64,000 nt of DNA from Cryptomeria japonica (lineage: Eukaryota > Streptophyta > Pinopsida > Cupressales > Cupressaceae). The notes under the pieces are model-generated. The model did not search any database, had not been told where the DNA came from, and saw only the letters and a program-made list of their open reading frames with translations. The DNA lies in contig NC_081411.1 in NCBI RefSeq assembly GCF_030272615.1, positions 215,064,654-215,128,653 of the forward strand, written 5' to 3'. The position numbers and the translations under genes are program-made. Positions 49,320-60,570 of this stretch are shown in pieces (the stretch's first letter is position 1; each line of letters opens with the position of its first letter).

Positions 49320-49807
49320 TGTTGTCAACATATGTGTGTGCAAGGCTGATTTGATGAAGTTGCAAAAATGATCACTATGCTGCCATTGATATCAAAAAGG
49401 TCACATTGCAGGTTGTAGATAAGATAATATAGTGAACAAGCATGGAGTCAACAAAGGAATCTTGTCAAAGACCATAAGATATAGAGATGATAATTGCCAC
49501 AGTTGAGCAAGTGCAACTTGATAGAGAATATGCCACTGGTCAGAGATGCAAAGGCATGCAAAGATGATTGTACTCAAGGCAGTATTGGTGAAGATGTAGG
49601 AGAATGAGTTCCCTAGAGGAAGATGATGGTGCAACATGATGATTGCCTCAGATGATGGTCTCAATTTGAATGAATATGCATGGAGTTAAAGGCCATAGAA
49701 ATGATAAAGAAGACAATTCTGGTAAGCTATTTGGAACTACAAGTTGGATAGAGAAGAAATAAATCTGACTATGAAAAAGTGCAAGTGCAAAAAAATGGAT
49801 AACACAT

Positions 49808-50035
49808 CATGTTAGTCTCACTCAATTACAGGCAGTGTTAGTCTCACATAGTTAACACCGTGTTAGTCACACTCAAGGATACAGAAGGAAGGAATGTAGT
49901 GTATCATTGGGATGTGTTTTTGGTCAAGGAGGACACACACTAGAGTGTGGTGAAAGCATTGGGTGAGTTGAACTGATTTAGAAAAAGTATGGTTGCAGTT
50001 TGACTAACATGATGTGTTAGTCACACTCTATTGTA
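49808..50035 (+). repeat. Short dispersed repeats of TGTTAGTCNCACTC
   Basis: Copies of GTTAGTCTCACTC / GTTAGTCACACTC occur at about 49811, 49837, 49862 and 50015, with related GTTAGTCTCTGTC at 50332. They precede and merge with the palindrome array. Confidence 0.6.
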
Positions 50036-50069
50036 GTCCATACATGCGTATAAAACATCATGTTATCTC

Positions 50070-50990
50070 TATCGCTATTTCACAAAGAACTCTCCGTGGG
50101 CACAAATGACTTCTGTGAAACTGCGACAAGAGGACCAAAATGTGCATAACACACAAGGTTAGTTGCATTGCCATTTCACAAGGACACTATATCATGCAAA
50201 CCAAGGTAGGCATGAAACAATGAGGTGCATAACATGCATGTTATTGATAGCCTATTTTTTCATCATTTTGCGGTCTACATTTTTTGTTGACCATGGCCTG
50301 CCGCAAAATTGCGAAACACATATAATGCATGTGTTAGTCTCTGTCGTCGAGGATTTTCGCTATTTCACTGAGTTGACTACCAAAGTGTTTTGACTACTCG
50401 AGAAACACTGATAAGGGTTTAAGGTGACACATGCTTTGCCACATCTGCATTCAATTGTCCATGAGGAAAGGTGTTTGAGTTGATATTGGGGCCCACAAAG
50501 TTTGAAGCCAATATAATGTCACCACATCACAACTGGTGCTCACATGGAGGTGAAGAAAGTGACATCGCCATTTCATAGTCAAACATCCTATTTGACCTTG
50601 GCCCTTTATGAAATGACGAAAGGTTATGGAGACTGTAAGGTCATCGCTATTTCATGATGTAACCACCAAGGAAAGGAAAGCCGGTTTCAAAGCGGCAAAA
50701 AGAAGGAAAGATTAACCATGTAGTGAAGAAAAGAAGATTTTGCGGTTTCACTGGGTAACCACTAGGGTAATCCAAGCTGCCTGTGAAGTGGCGAAAATGG
50801 TAAATGTGACCGCAGGGAGAACAAAAAATGTTGTGGTTAGGGTTAGATGGTGGTTTTTCACCATTTTGTTAGGTGACCATCAAGATTGATGTAACCGCTT
50901 GCAAAAACATGAAAGGCTTGTGGATTTCACCATTTTGCAAGGCTCTTTGCCAAAGGGTTTTTGCCACCTGTGATACTGCAAAGGCACATA
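50070..50990 (+). repeat. Array of long imperfect palindromes with TCGCNATTTCAC-type arms
   Basis: Successive units pair an arm like TCGCTATTTCACA with a downstream arm like TGTGAAACTGCGA. Clear pairs: 50072-50127; 50266-50313 (TTTTGCGG / CCGCAAAATTGCG); 50564-50621 (TCGCCATTTCATA / TTATGAAATGACGA); 50738-50798 (TTTTGCGGTTTCAC / GTGAAGTGGCGAAAA). Weaker pairs occur at 50355-50410, 50643-50700 and 50851-50912. Loops of 25-35 bp often contain GTNACCACC-like words. Units are about 60 bp, repeating roughly every 80-150 bp with differing arm sequence. Confidence 0.65.
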
Positions 50991-50999
50991 ACCCTTGCG

Positions 51000-52770
51000 T
51001 TAGTCATAGTATGGAGCTAAATAGTTTTATGCAGCCCAATAGTTGACCTGCCTATGTGGGACACTTGATGAACTTTGATCGGATGACAAGGATGAATGAT
51101 TGAAAGGGTTTTAGGTCGTTTTGACCAATAAACCTCAAATCAATAAAATCGTAAGTGTGGTTTTTGATCAAGTTAGAAGATTTAGAGGCCACATTTTCAT
51201 GTTGATAGACTCAGAGGTTCACGTGGAAGTTGACCAAATTTGACCAAGTGATTTAAATGATGATTATAAAGACAAATGGCTTCCAGGTGGTTGAATTTGG
51301 ATTTTGATATGCCAAAGTCGGTGATTATGGAGATAGTGCATTTAAAGGAGGCAATTGTTGTTCCAATAAGTTTAGGAGGATGGAGAGTGCATCAATTGTG
51401 AACCTATTGTAGAAAAGTGTGTGACTCAAGAAGATCTTTGGGAAGAATATCAAATCTGATAGGCAAAATGATTGCTAAATATAACAATTCAAACATAGAG
51501 ACAATCAAAAGGCAAAAAGATGCAATTAATGCTGACAACTATGAATAGAAGACATAATCCGATAAGCATGTAGTTATGATATTTCTAAAATCTTTTTAAA
51601 TTGATTTTTTTGGAGGGAAAATGAGATCACCGAATGAGAGGTAGTTGATAAGTTTGGACAGCTATGATAAGACTTGATAATCATAGATTAAGTTGTAGAG
51701 TTGGTGGAGGGAGACAAGTAGTTGGTGATCTCTTAGAGATTGAATAATATGAAATTTTGAAGTTATTGTTGGAGGGAAATCTTGTAGGTGCAAAGATGAA
51801 TGAAAGAGTGTGGTCTTGATGTAATAGAGGCAAGTGTGTGGAGTTGGCAGAGATAATGAATTAGGCAGTGATCTGGAAGTAGGATGATTAGCAACATTTG
51901 GGAGTGAAGAAGAAATTATTTATGTATGCAAACTGAGAAGTTGGATAGAGAGTAGAAGAGAAATGAGTAGAGAGTCGAGATGAGAGAAGAGACAGAGATA
52001 GCAATAGAGTCGGAAGGAATTCATTAATAAACTCCGGTAGCCCAATCAAGGTCTAGCTCAAAATCTAGTTCATTCTACTGAGTTCAAGAAAGTCAAATTA
52101 GGAAGGCCAAGAAATATTTATCTATTTGTTGGGTGGGCTCCAGTTCATTTAGCTTTCTTTCTCCATCCCAACCCTCATCCCCTAGATTAGTTGAACTACA
52201 TGATGATAGGAACTCCCAATTCTCTATATCTGGCTTTTCTTACGTAATACGACATTCATGTGATAGATGATATTGATTGATAGAACGCCACCCCACTTAC
52301 ATGGAAACCAACCATGCTCTTATGGATCATTTATTGAATGGCTTAGTCACAAATTATTCTATCCCTTTCTTTCTATAGTGGGGGTTTGGGTGCATATCAA
52401 GATCCCATTCAACTAATGCTGGTACTATAGGGAGAACAAAGAGTTTTCAACAGAATTAGAGAATTCATTAAAGCCAATAATGTAGACAAAGAAGTGCACA
52501 GAGGTGGCGTGTGAAGATCTGAGACTAGAGAGCAGTGAGACGTGGCAGAGAACACAGTGGGTTGTATACACTATGAGAGGCAGAGAAGGAGGTGTGATAA
52601 GAGTAGAAAACAAAGAGCTATTTGCAGAGACAAGGAGAAGATAAAGAGTAGAGTACAAAGATTGATAACAATGATCAAAGAGCAATGATCAGAGCTTGGG
52701 AGTAGAATAGAATCAAGTCAATCTCAAAGGCATAATTTGTAAGTGTTACAAAACTCATTTGTAACAAGGT
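51000..52770. other. Unassigned DNA inside the candidate long LTR
   Basis: No coding similarity, RNA gene or repeat recognised on either strand. Short purine-rich patches (51950-52020, 52500-52680) are the only visible texture. Confidence 0.35.
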
Positions 52771-52777
52771 TTCTCAT

Positions 52778-52786
52778 TGTATATAA
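52778..52786 (+). promoter_or_regulatory. TATA box
   Basis: TATATAAAA within CATTGTATATAAAATTT, about 440 bp before the candidate LTR end and just upstream of the tandem repeats. This is the expected U3/R position for a plus-strand LTR. Confidence 0.5.
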
Positions 52787-52827
52787 AATTTATATCATCG
52801 TATTTCTTTGAGTGTGTGCTCAGAGCA

Positions 52828-52958
52828 GGGGTAGGTTCTCCTTTGAGTAGGTGCTCATAAATTTAGGGGTTAGTGCCCATGAAGATAGGGGTTGGTGTCC
52901 TTTGGGTTGGTTCTCATAAAGATAGGGGTTGGTTCTCCTTTGGGTTGGTGGGCCCATA
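52828..52958 (+). repeat. Tandem repeat, unit about 38 bp
   Basis: Four units begin AGGGGTTRGT or AGGGGTAGGT and contain CTCCTTTGGGTTGGT and CTCATAAA. The second unit is shortened to 22 bp. The array lies in the probable R/U5 region of the candidate LTR. Confidence 0.8.
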
Positions 52959-53222
52959 AACTTTATAATCAGTGATTTACTTGGGAGGCTGGATTGAAGC
53001 AGTATACTAGTAGCATTACTCACCAAGGTTTTTCCCACCTTGGGTTTTCCTTGTACATCTAGTGTTGTGAGTTTTCTCTATGTGTGTATGTGTGTAAATG
53101 TGTTTCATATCTCTGCTCATAGTTTAATGACTTTTTTTTATTAAGCTTAGATCTCTTAGAAAGTTAAAGTTTTAGTTTACCACTGATTCACCCCCACTCT
53201 AAGTGGTCCATTGTGTTCCTTC

Positions 53223-54077
53223 AAGGAGGCCCCTTCCCCCTTGGTATTTATGAATTTTGTGATGCTCACCAATCCTTTCTCCAATGCTTCCTCTTCTCTT
53301 CATTGTCTATTGGATTTTATTCCTCTACTTTTAAGAGTTTTTCCTACTCCTTTGGTTATTGTCTAATTGATCCATCTAGATTTAATAAATTTTCCTATCT
53401 CATCCTTGTCTATGATTTCTTAATGTGATTCCACTTCCTCTATTCCTCCATCTTTGTTTCCATTACATTTGGACTTTGTTCCTCCCCTTGATTGGTTTGA
53501 ATCTTTACCAAAGCTTTATATAAGTTCTTTTCCTACTACTGTTCAAGATTATCGCATCTTTTGCTGATTGTTTCAATCAATGATTCCTCCTTTTAGATAT
53601 ATGTGCAATTATTTCCATCCTCCTTTGGCAATGATTATTCCTTTTCTCGTGAATTCATTTCAAACTCTTTGATATGAGGGGTTGCTACCTTTTTTTTCTT
53701 TGGTCTCTAAACCATCTTTGGTTTTTGATTTTATTTTTGGTTTTTCCCCTACTTTTTCTTGGTGTAATTTTTCTCTATAGGTTCTCTACTTTTGCAAATA
53801 AGATAGAAGTGCTTAATATTTTGTAATTGCACAATTTGCATCTAATGTTGCTCTTCAACACATAGTCCTAATTCATCAAAGATTTTTCCTTATTGCCACA
53901 ATTTTCATCCTTGCATATAGATGTGAATATTCTTGAATAATTTTTATATCTATATCAATAAGAGTTCTCAAAGACCTTCCTATTTTCTCTAGGCCTTCTC
54001 CTGCCTAGTATTCCATAGGTAGATTATATAAACATGTTATCATGTTTTCAAATTTGGCTCACAAATTTGAAAAAATA
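53223..54077. other. Pyrimidine-rich unassigned DNA
   Basis: No confirmed coding similarity. The plus strand is T/C-rich with many CCTTT and TTCCT words. Open frames here lack recognisable motifs. Confidence 0.35.
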
Positions 54078-54235
54078 TGATAACCCCCACAATTTTTGGC
54101 CAATTGTGGTTTTTGCATTATGAGAATATTAATAGGGGTGATTTTTGTCGAAAATCTCCTTATTAATTTTTGGCCTTTAAGTCATTTTTTTTGTTTGTCT
54201 TTTCATTTCTTTTTACTTAGTTTATTTTTGTCTTA

Positions 54236-55224
54236 AGTGCCAGCTAAGGTTCTAAACCCAATCCCACATCTGTCTTTCCATCTTAGATGTGAATTGGCTC
54301 CATAGACTCAAAATGCACCTAAGGATACAAATTGGGTCTATGAACCCTATTCACATCATTTAATGACCATATCTTTGAAATGAATGAAGTTTTGTTTGTG
54401 TTTAAAATAAACACTTAAACATTAAATTCATCTCAATTGGTTTTTATTGTTTTTGTGCCCTATTTTGTTTTCATTCTTTGATCTGATTTGCGTTTGAGAG
54501 CCTCCTAAGGAAATCACTATTTCCCTTGATTATTTTAGGTATGTTTGTTTTTCTCTTTCTTTTGTTCATGTCTTTCTTAGGTCATGTCCTCTGTGCATCG
54601 TTACTTCATACCATGGTGTCTCTTAGGTCCTAAGGCCCAAGTGATATCATGCTCGAAGTTGGATTTTTATTTGGGTCGTCATTCCTTTTGGTATTGTTCA
54701 AGTCTATAGACTTGAACAACACCATGTTTGGTATTGTTCAGGCCTAAAAACTTGAACAATATCAAATTGTTTGCTCTCCATGTTTTATTGTTTTATGCCC
54801 TTAGTGTATGTCAGGTCCACCAACCCGAACAACTCCAAGCTTGGTTTCGTTCAGGCCTATGAATCCAAACATTATTATGCCCTTCAAGTGTTACCATGTT
54901 TGGTGTCATTCAGGTCCACATACCCGAACAACACCATGTTTGGTGTCATTCGGTCCTAGAAACTTGGAAAGGCACTACTTTTGTTTTTGCATCATTGCCT
55001 CTTGAAGGTGTGAGATGAGTCCATGAACCCAATCTACACCTTTTTTGTAACCATTTCATGGTGTAAGTTGGGTCCATGGAACCAACTCATACAAGTTCTT
55101 AAGTTTCATGAATGACTTACCTTTTTTAGGTGCCAATCGGGCCTATGGACCCAATTTGCACCTGAATTTCTTTGAGTTAGATACCCTTAGTGTAAATCAA
55201 GTTTGTAGACCTGATTGACACCAA
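54236..55224 (+). repeat. Palindrome array upstream of family X copy 2
   Basis: About thirteen imperfect palindromes of 34-40 bp recur, mostly two per 100-120-bp block. Clear ones: 54689-54724 (TTGTTCAAGTCTATAGACTT then GAACAA), 54729-54765, 54899-54935, 55004-55041, 55058-55095, 55128-55163 (AGGTGCCAATCGGGCC / GGACCCAATTTGCACCT) and 55188-55224; weaker ones at 54286-54358, 54612-54652, 54802-54838 and 54940-54976. The position relative to the family X start is the same as in copy 1, but arm sequences differ. Confidence 0.8.
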
Positions 55225-55352
55225 CAAGGGGAAATTTTTCTTAGTGTAAATAAGTGTTTGAAATAGATTGCTTGGAAATTTTCTAAGTATGAAAATGAAG
55301 TTTTATCTATGGAGGACTTTTGAAGACAAGATCTTTTCAGCATTCATGGACG

Positions 55353-55532
55353 TATTCTAATGTATTTTTCTAGATTCGGTTGTGTGTATTTTTTTCCATC
55401 AATGTTTCGAATCACACTCCGTGATTCATCTTTCATGTCTTTGGAATTCTTTTCATCCTGATGATGAGTGTGATTCGAAATGTTGATGGAAAAAAATACA
55501 CACAATCGAATCCAGAAAAATACACTAGAATA
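55353..55532. repeat. Fold-back element: two 67-nt inverted arms around a 46-nt loop
   Basis: The left arm 55353-55419 starts TATTCTAATGTATTTTTC; the right arm 55466-55532 ends GAAAAATACACTAGAATA. They are near-perfect inverted repeats, including GTGTGTATTTTTTTCCATCA and its complement. Outer bases are TA on both sides, so it could be a small MITE with a TA duplication. It is absent at the equivalent place in family X copy 1. Confidence 0.85.
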
Positions 55533-55666
55533 CAAAATGGATTGTGGAAATCTCATAGCTTTAATTCATGGAGGTGTTCTTAATGAAGATATTTTCAACT
55601 AACTTATGATATTTTTCTCCATATTGCAGCCACCAATATCAAATTACTTCACCTTCTTTTATTTAG

Positions 55667-58600
55667 ATGAATATGAAGTTTAAAAATCAAGATCCTCACC
55701 CTACCTTTCCACAGTCTTCAATGGCCTCTAACATTGAACATATCGGGGATACAAAGATAGGTCATGTTGACTTAGAAGACTTTATTAAAAGGGTAGAGGA
55801 TCCTCCAAACTACTATTTTATGGAACCCACTATCAATACTGGTATACATCTGGTTGCAACCTTTCCTATGTCGGTTCAGAATCCCAAGTTCATGTTTACA
55901 GTAGTGAATCATTTTGATCCTGTTAGTAGAAGTGTTAAAGATGCTAATGGGAATAAAGTGTTGGTTCTAGATGAAGATTTATTTGATACATTATTCAAGT
56001 GTCCATGCATTGATTCTTTTTCCAACCTAGATATGGAATCAACTGAAGTTTATTATGAGAAGAATTCAAAAAGGCATAGGAATAATATTAGTTACAATTG
56101 GTTGAAAACTCCTAGGCTGACTATCGCTAGGTGGCCCAAGACTATTCCAAGGAGTGATTTCATAGAGGAAGTGAATGATCTAATCACTCTCTAAGAAGGG
56201 TTAACGGTTTTCCCACTTTAGATACCTATTATGAGTGGATGTATGAGTACATTCATGTCATAAGATAGAATAATAAGAGGATCTTTTGGGGCAGGCAAAT
56301 AAGTGATGCACTCTGTGATCAACTTACCAAGGTTCCTACCACCTTGAAATTTTACATGATCTCATACTTGGTATATTCTATAGTTGCCATGAAATTTTTT
56401 ATAGGTTTGTCTATAGAAGGTGATAGAAGATCTATCCTTGTTTGGAAGTATTACCCACAATTGACTTTGAAACAAAGTCAATACCAGTTTAGAAGAATTA
56501 ATGATGCTTTCTTTGGTCATTTCTTCTGTTTGTTTGACAAGAGTCTTGAATATAAAAAAGTTTTAGATTAGGCTTGGGAAATGGTGAACAAGTATGGATG
56601 CATGCTCCTCCAATTTCTTATCTTCACTTACCTATGAGTTAGTTGTTTTAATGACCAACCATTCATGCTTCCTAGGTACCCATCTAACAAAATTGTCCTG
56701 ATGGATTTGGTGCAACAAATGATATATGTTCACGAGAGGCAATAAAGTTCACACAGGCTGGGTTTCAAATTCTCTTTGTCTATTGGTAGGTATTCAATCA
56801 ATTTAGTTTTCAAGGCTAGAGCCATGGATGAAGAAATAAGAAGAGCCACTATGAGGTTCTTCAGAGCTCATAAAGATTTTGATTATAGGAGTATGAAGAA
56901 CAAATTGAAAAGGTCTTATACTCATGTTCACAAGGTTGAAGATTTATGGGTAGATCGTAGAATAGAGAAAGAGATTAGGAAGCTTGATTATTGTCATCTT
57001 ACCAAAGAGAAAATAATCAATCTCAATTTGGTTGATGTACCAAAAGACCTTGATGATGATGAAAATATTCTTGAGCATATATATGAGGCTAGCAAAATTA
57101 AAAGTTCTCCCCTTCCTTTGATCCAATGGTCACAAAAAGGAATTTTTTTCTATTAAAGCTCATTTTCAAAAGATTTTGGAAAATACAAATGTTTAGATCA
57201 CCTCAAAGGGAATTTAGATCAAAGGGTTTACTATAGGTTCAAAAGAAGATATTGCTAGACCAATTGGAAACAAATTTGAATTGAGAGAGAAAAATAAACA
57301 AAACCCCAATGTCTCAACTGTTAACCCTAGATTTAAGTTTACAGTGGGAAAAGACAAAGGTAAGGAGAAAGCTGAAACATCTATTTCAAATGCTCAGGAA
57401 GAGAAAGAGTTGGAGGTTTTAGGTGAACACTTAGACTATGAACCTCCTAATTTGAATAATGAAGATCTCATTGAAGAGAAGCCTACAAAGGAAGAGCATG
57501 TTGAAGAGAAAGAATAAGAATTTTATGAAGAAAGTTTACTGGAGACTTCAAAGGATGAGGCACCAGAGAAGATTTGAGAGAAAGTTTCCAAAGCACCTGA
57601 TCTAGTAATAGTCATTTCACCCTCACAAGTTTTTATTTCTACCGCTGTACCTTTTGGGTCAACAGTTTCATATGTACCCACAACTTCTACTGTTGAGTCA
57701 TAGTAGCTGGAGCTACTCCTAGAAATGTCATTCATGTGTCTACCAATTAATTTGCATTGAAAACTCCCCACGATAACTTTGTTAAAGTTTTCTCATCTTT
57801 ACCAAAATTAACATCCAATATGTTGGATGATTTTGACAAGTTCTTGGTAGAAATTGGCTCTAAGCCTAGTGAGCTAGCTATTGAAATTCCTCCAATTGTA
57901 GTTGCTACTACCTCTACTTCACCTATAGTGGCCACTATTACTCAAAGCCAAGGGGTTGCATCTCAAATGTTAGTTTCTAATTCTGAAAATACCCCAAGGT
58001 TACTTTCAAATACCCCTAAAAGAAAGAAACAAGAAATTTCTCTCAATGAGTTTGATTTCGGCCAATTAGTTCCTGTAAAGTCAAATATTACCAAGAAGGC
58101 CAAAACTATCTCAATGGTGAGAATTGAACAAACCAGTAATAAGTATGTTGAGGTTGCAGAACCTCCTTTGGATAAGAATGAAAATGAAGTACATGTTGAA
58201 GATACTAGATCTTGGCAAGCAAACAGATGATGGTGCCAAGCAAGATGCACACGAGGCCTTTTGATCCCTCATTGCCAGATATGATGAGGAGAAAATGAAG
58301 AAATATAAGCTCAAGAATCAAGTATAATTACTTACCTTGATGTTTTGATCAAAATAATTGTCTACCAAGGTAGTGGAGCCAATAACTTCATCACTTGATA
58401 AAACAACCATCAAACAAGCTGAGAAGCTCACCTCAAGGGGTACTACAATGGGTGAATAGATGGATATGATGCAGAGTCAAAGAAAACATATTTTGAATTC
58501 AACAATAAAGTTTATTGATAGAATTAAAAGTGTTGAATATGAATTTGATACAATTCTATAAACATTAACATAGGGTACATTGAAACAAATGAGAAGAGTT

Positions 58601-59149
58601 TTGAAGCTTGGCTCAAATTGACAATTTTCCCTTTGGATGTTCTTGTTGACAATAATATTGTTCCTCCAAAGAAATTTTATGTGCAACATAAAGAACTTCT
58701 AAAACATAGAATGAAAGTTTTAGAAGAATTAGTTGAAGATATCAAAAAAGCCAAGAAAACCAGTGAAAGTACTATCAAAGAAATCCTAGCCAAGGTCATG
58801 AAATTTCCTTGTAAAATTTTTGATGAAGGGAAAAATCTACTACCTCTGGACTCATGTATTCAAGCGTTTAGCCTATTCATCCAAGAATAAATTGATAGAT
58901 AAATTTATCACTTGTTTCACTTGATAAGTTGATAGCAATTCAAGCTGTGTTGGATAATATGGAATCTCTTTTGAAAATATCAAAGAAGGAATGCACTCTA
59001 TTAAATAATTTAGTCACCGGAATACAAGTTATCGCTGGCTATGAAGATGAACTAGATGACACAAAGATTAAAGCTTCTCTACATAAATATGAGGAATTTA
59101 TAAGGGAAGATGGAGATGACGAGAGACAAAATGGAGCCCCAACTTCTTA
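55667..59149 (+). pseudogene. Family X protein, copy 2
   Basis: Unrecognised family, more complete than copy 1. Frames: 55667-56194 (MNMKFKNQDPHPTF to DFIEEVNDLITL), 56344-56571, 56776-57156, 57281-57517, 57757-58230, 58618-58890 and 58929-59150. They are joined by stops and small shifts. Shared blocks with copy 1 include IHLVA, VVNHFDPVSRSVKDANGNK, PTTLKFYMISYLVY, LPRYPSNKIVLMDL and RYSINLVFKARAMDEEIRRA. Next comes a Lys/Glu-rich hinge (EEKELEVLGEHLD) and a Ser/Thr/Pro stretch with a basic patch PKRKKQEI (about 58010) that could be a nuclear localisation signal. The helical C-terminus is HKELLKHRMKVLEELVEDIK. Total ancestral length is over 1,000 residues. No nuclease, polymerase or zinc motif is visible. 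Confidence 0.65.
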
Positions 59150-60208
59150 GATGCACTCATAGACTAGTATCATCTTGTTGTTTGAATTGACATTTTCAAG
59201 TGTCATTTTAGATAATTGTTTTGTATTTAGGAATGCATAAGTTCTAAGTCAAATCAAATTCATTGTTTGAATTAGTCATAATTTAGTTGTAAATTTCCTA
59301 TTTTTGCTCATTACACCTCACCTATATATATGAGGTTGCTCATTTTGATTAGTATCTTTTATTTTATGTAAAAAAAACCCTACCAAAGTGAAAAGCAAAG
59401 TGAGACTTTGTGTTCAAATTGTGATTTTGCAAGCTTAATCAAAGAAGAAGATAATTTTGGTTCTTAAACTTTGAGTTGAGGTCATCTTTGTTCATGATAT
59501 AGATGTTCTTATGTCATTTATGTTATATTCTTGAAAAGATTAAGTTGAGCAGTGTGAGTTGTGACATATCAAAGAGTAGTTTGAATTCATTAAGTAGATT
59601 TTGTGTTACTTTATCAATTTGAAAATAGGAATTGTGTGTGAATAATCATTCAAATACTTTGTGCTTTGCTTCATTAGTTTTGTGGAAAACTATAAATTGT
59701 ATGCAAGTAGCAACTTTAAGACTCTATGCTTCATTTTTTACTTGGAAAGTATTAATTAAAATGAGTCATTTGTAAAGGTTTATATGATAGTGATAAAAAG
59801 AAGACTTTGAGCTTCATTATTACTTTCCCATCCCATTAGTTATTTTCAAAAAAAGGAAGCAACGAGAGGCTTTGTACTCTTAAGGAAACTTTTCTTCTAA
59901 ATTAATAAAGATTTTTGTATTACTACAAATAAAAATTGTCTTAAGTCTTAGGGAATTAAATCCATTCTAGATAGAGAATTAGGAAAATACTTATTCTAAA
60001 GAAGGAGAGTAAAGTGATTGTATCATCATGGATTAGTGTAAAGTTAGTAGGTAGATTAGTATTAAATATAGTTTTCAATAGAAACGAGGAGCCTTCCCTT
60101 ATAAATAGGAGGGACCGTATCTTTCCTTCTAAGAGATATTGTCTCACGCACTATGGTGAAACCCACATTTTGAAAACTTCACCGAGTTAAAAAAAATTTC
60201 ACCTAGCA
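59150..60208 (+). other. Conserved 3' region of family X copy 2
   Basis: Non-coding. It matches the region after copy 1, including a TATA motif at 59314-59336 inside ACCTCA / TGAGGT, GTGAAAAGCAAAGTGAGAC, TTAGTGTAAAGTTAG, and a second TATA (TTATAAATAG, 60099-60108) inside TCCCT / AGGGA. Similarity ends at TTTCACCTAGCA (60208). No equivalent LTR copy was seen at the 5' side of the unit. Confidence 0.55.
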
Positions 60209-60219
60209 AAACGAATCTA

Positions 60220-60570
60220 TCTTGGTTGGTTGTAGGGATTCATTTTGAGCGGGTCAAATTTCTAGTGCCATTTCTACATATTTAATGGGAACTCTTCCAT
60301 CTCCCACAAACCTCCTTGCATAACCTTTTCCCTTTCTTCCTTTGCCACAAAAAATGCTATGAAAATCCTTTGGGAAGGAATTTAACAATCTCTTTTATTT
60401 TTCATGCTTCAGCAATCCAAGCTCTAATCTTCTTTCTCTCAAACTCGGGGCCTAAAAATATATAGATGATTGCACATTACTCTAGTATACCAATATCCTC
60501 TTGTGTTTCTTCTATCAAATCCATCATTTCATATCCTTTATTATCACACCTCTATGATAATATTCAATCC
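60220..60570 (-). pseudogene. LINE ORF1 fragment (DUF4283-like domain)
   Basis: On the minus strand IRAWIAEA-stop-KIKEIVKFLPKGF is followed, one frame over, by FFVAKEEREKVMQGGLWEME, then FPLNM and KFDPLKMNPYN. This is the layout of the DUF4283 domain of plant LINE ORF1 proteins ('..KGFF...F....D...V..GGPW......L....W...FDP'). It is short, with a frameshift and stops (two TAG). It lies just beyond the end of family X copy 2 and points towards it. Confidence 0.6.

Larger units (their letters stand above)
49320..53222 (+). mobile_element. Candidate very long LTR (copia-like ends), no coding region
   Basis: The left edge TGTTGTCAACATATG interrupts the LINE and resembles the start of the solo LTR at 17501 (TGTTGACATATG). 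The right edge has a TATA motif (52778-52786), a tandem repeat, and ACCACTGATTCACCCCCACTC...AGTGGT, then TGTTCCTTCA at 53222, the U5 layout of the other LTRs. A single 3.9-kb LTR would be unusually long. The flanks TTCAT and AGGAG do not match, so the two ends could belong to different insertions. Inside are a palindrome array (50070-50990) and otherwise unrecognised DNA. Confidence 0.35.

Noticed and set aside
49315-53227. Target duplication for the candidate 3.9-kb LTR
   Set aside because: The flanking 5-mers TTCAT and AGGAG do not match, and no better boundary was found.
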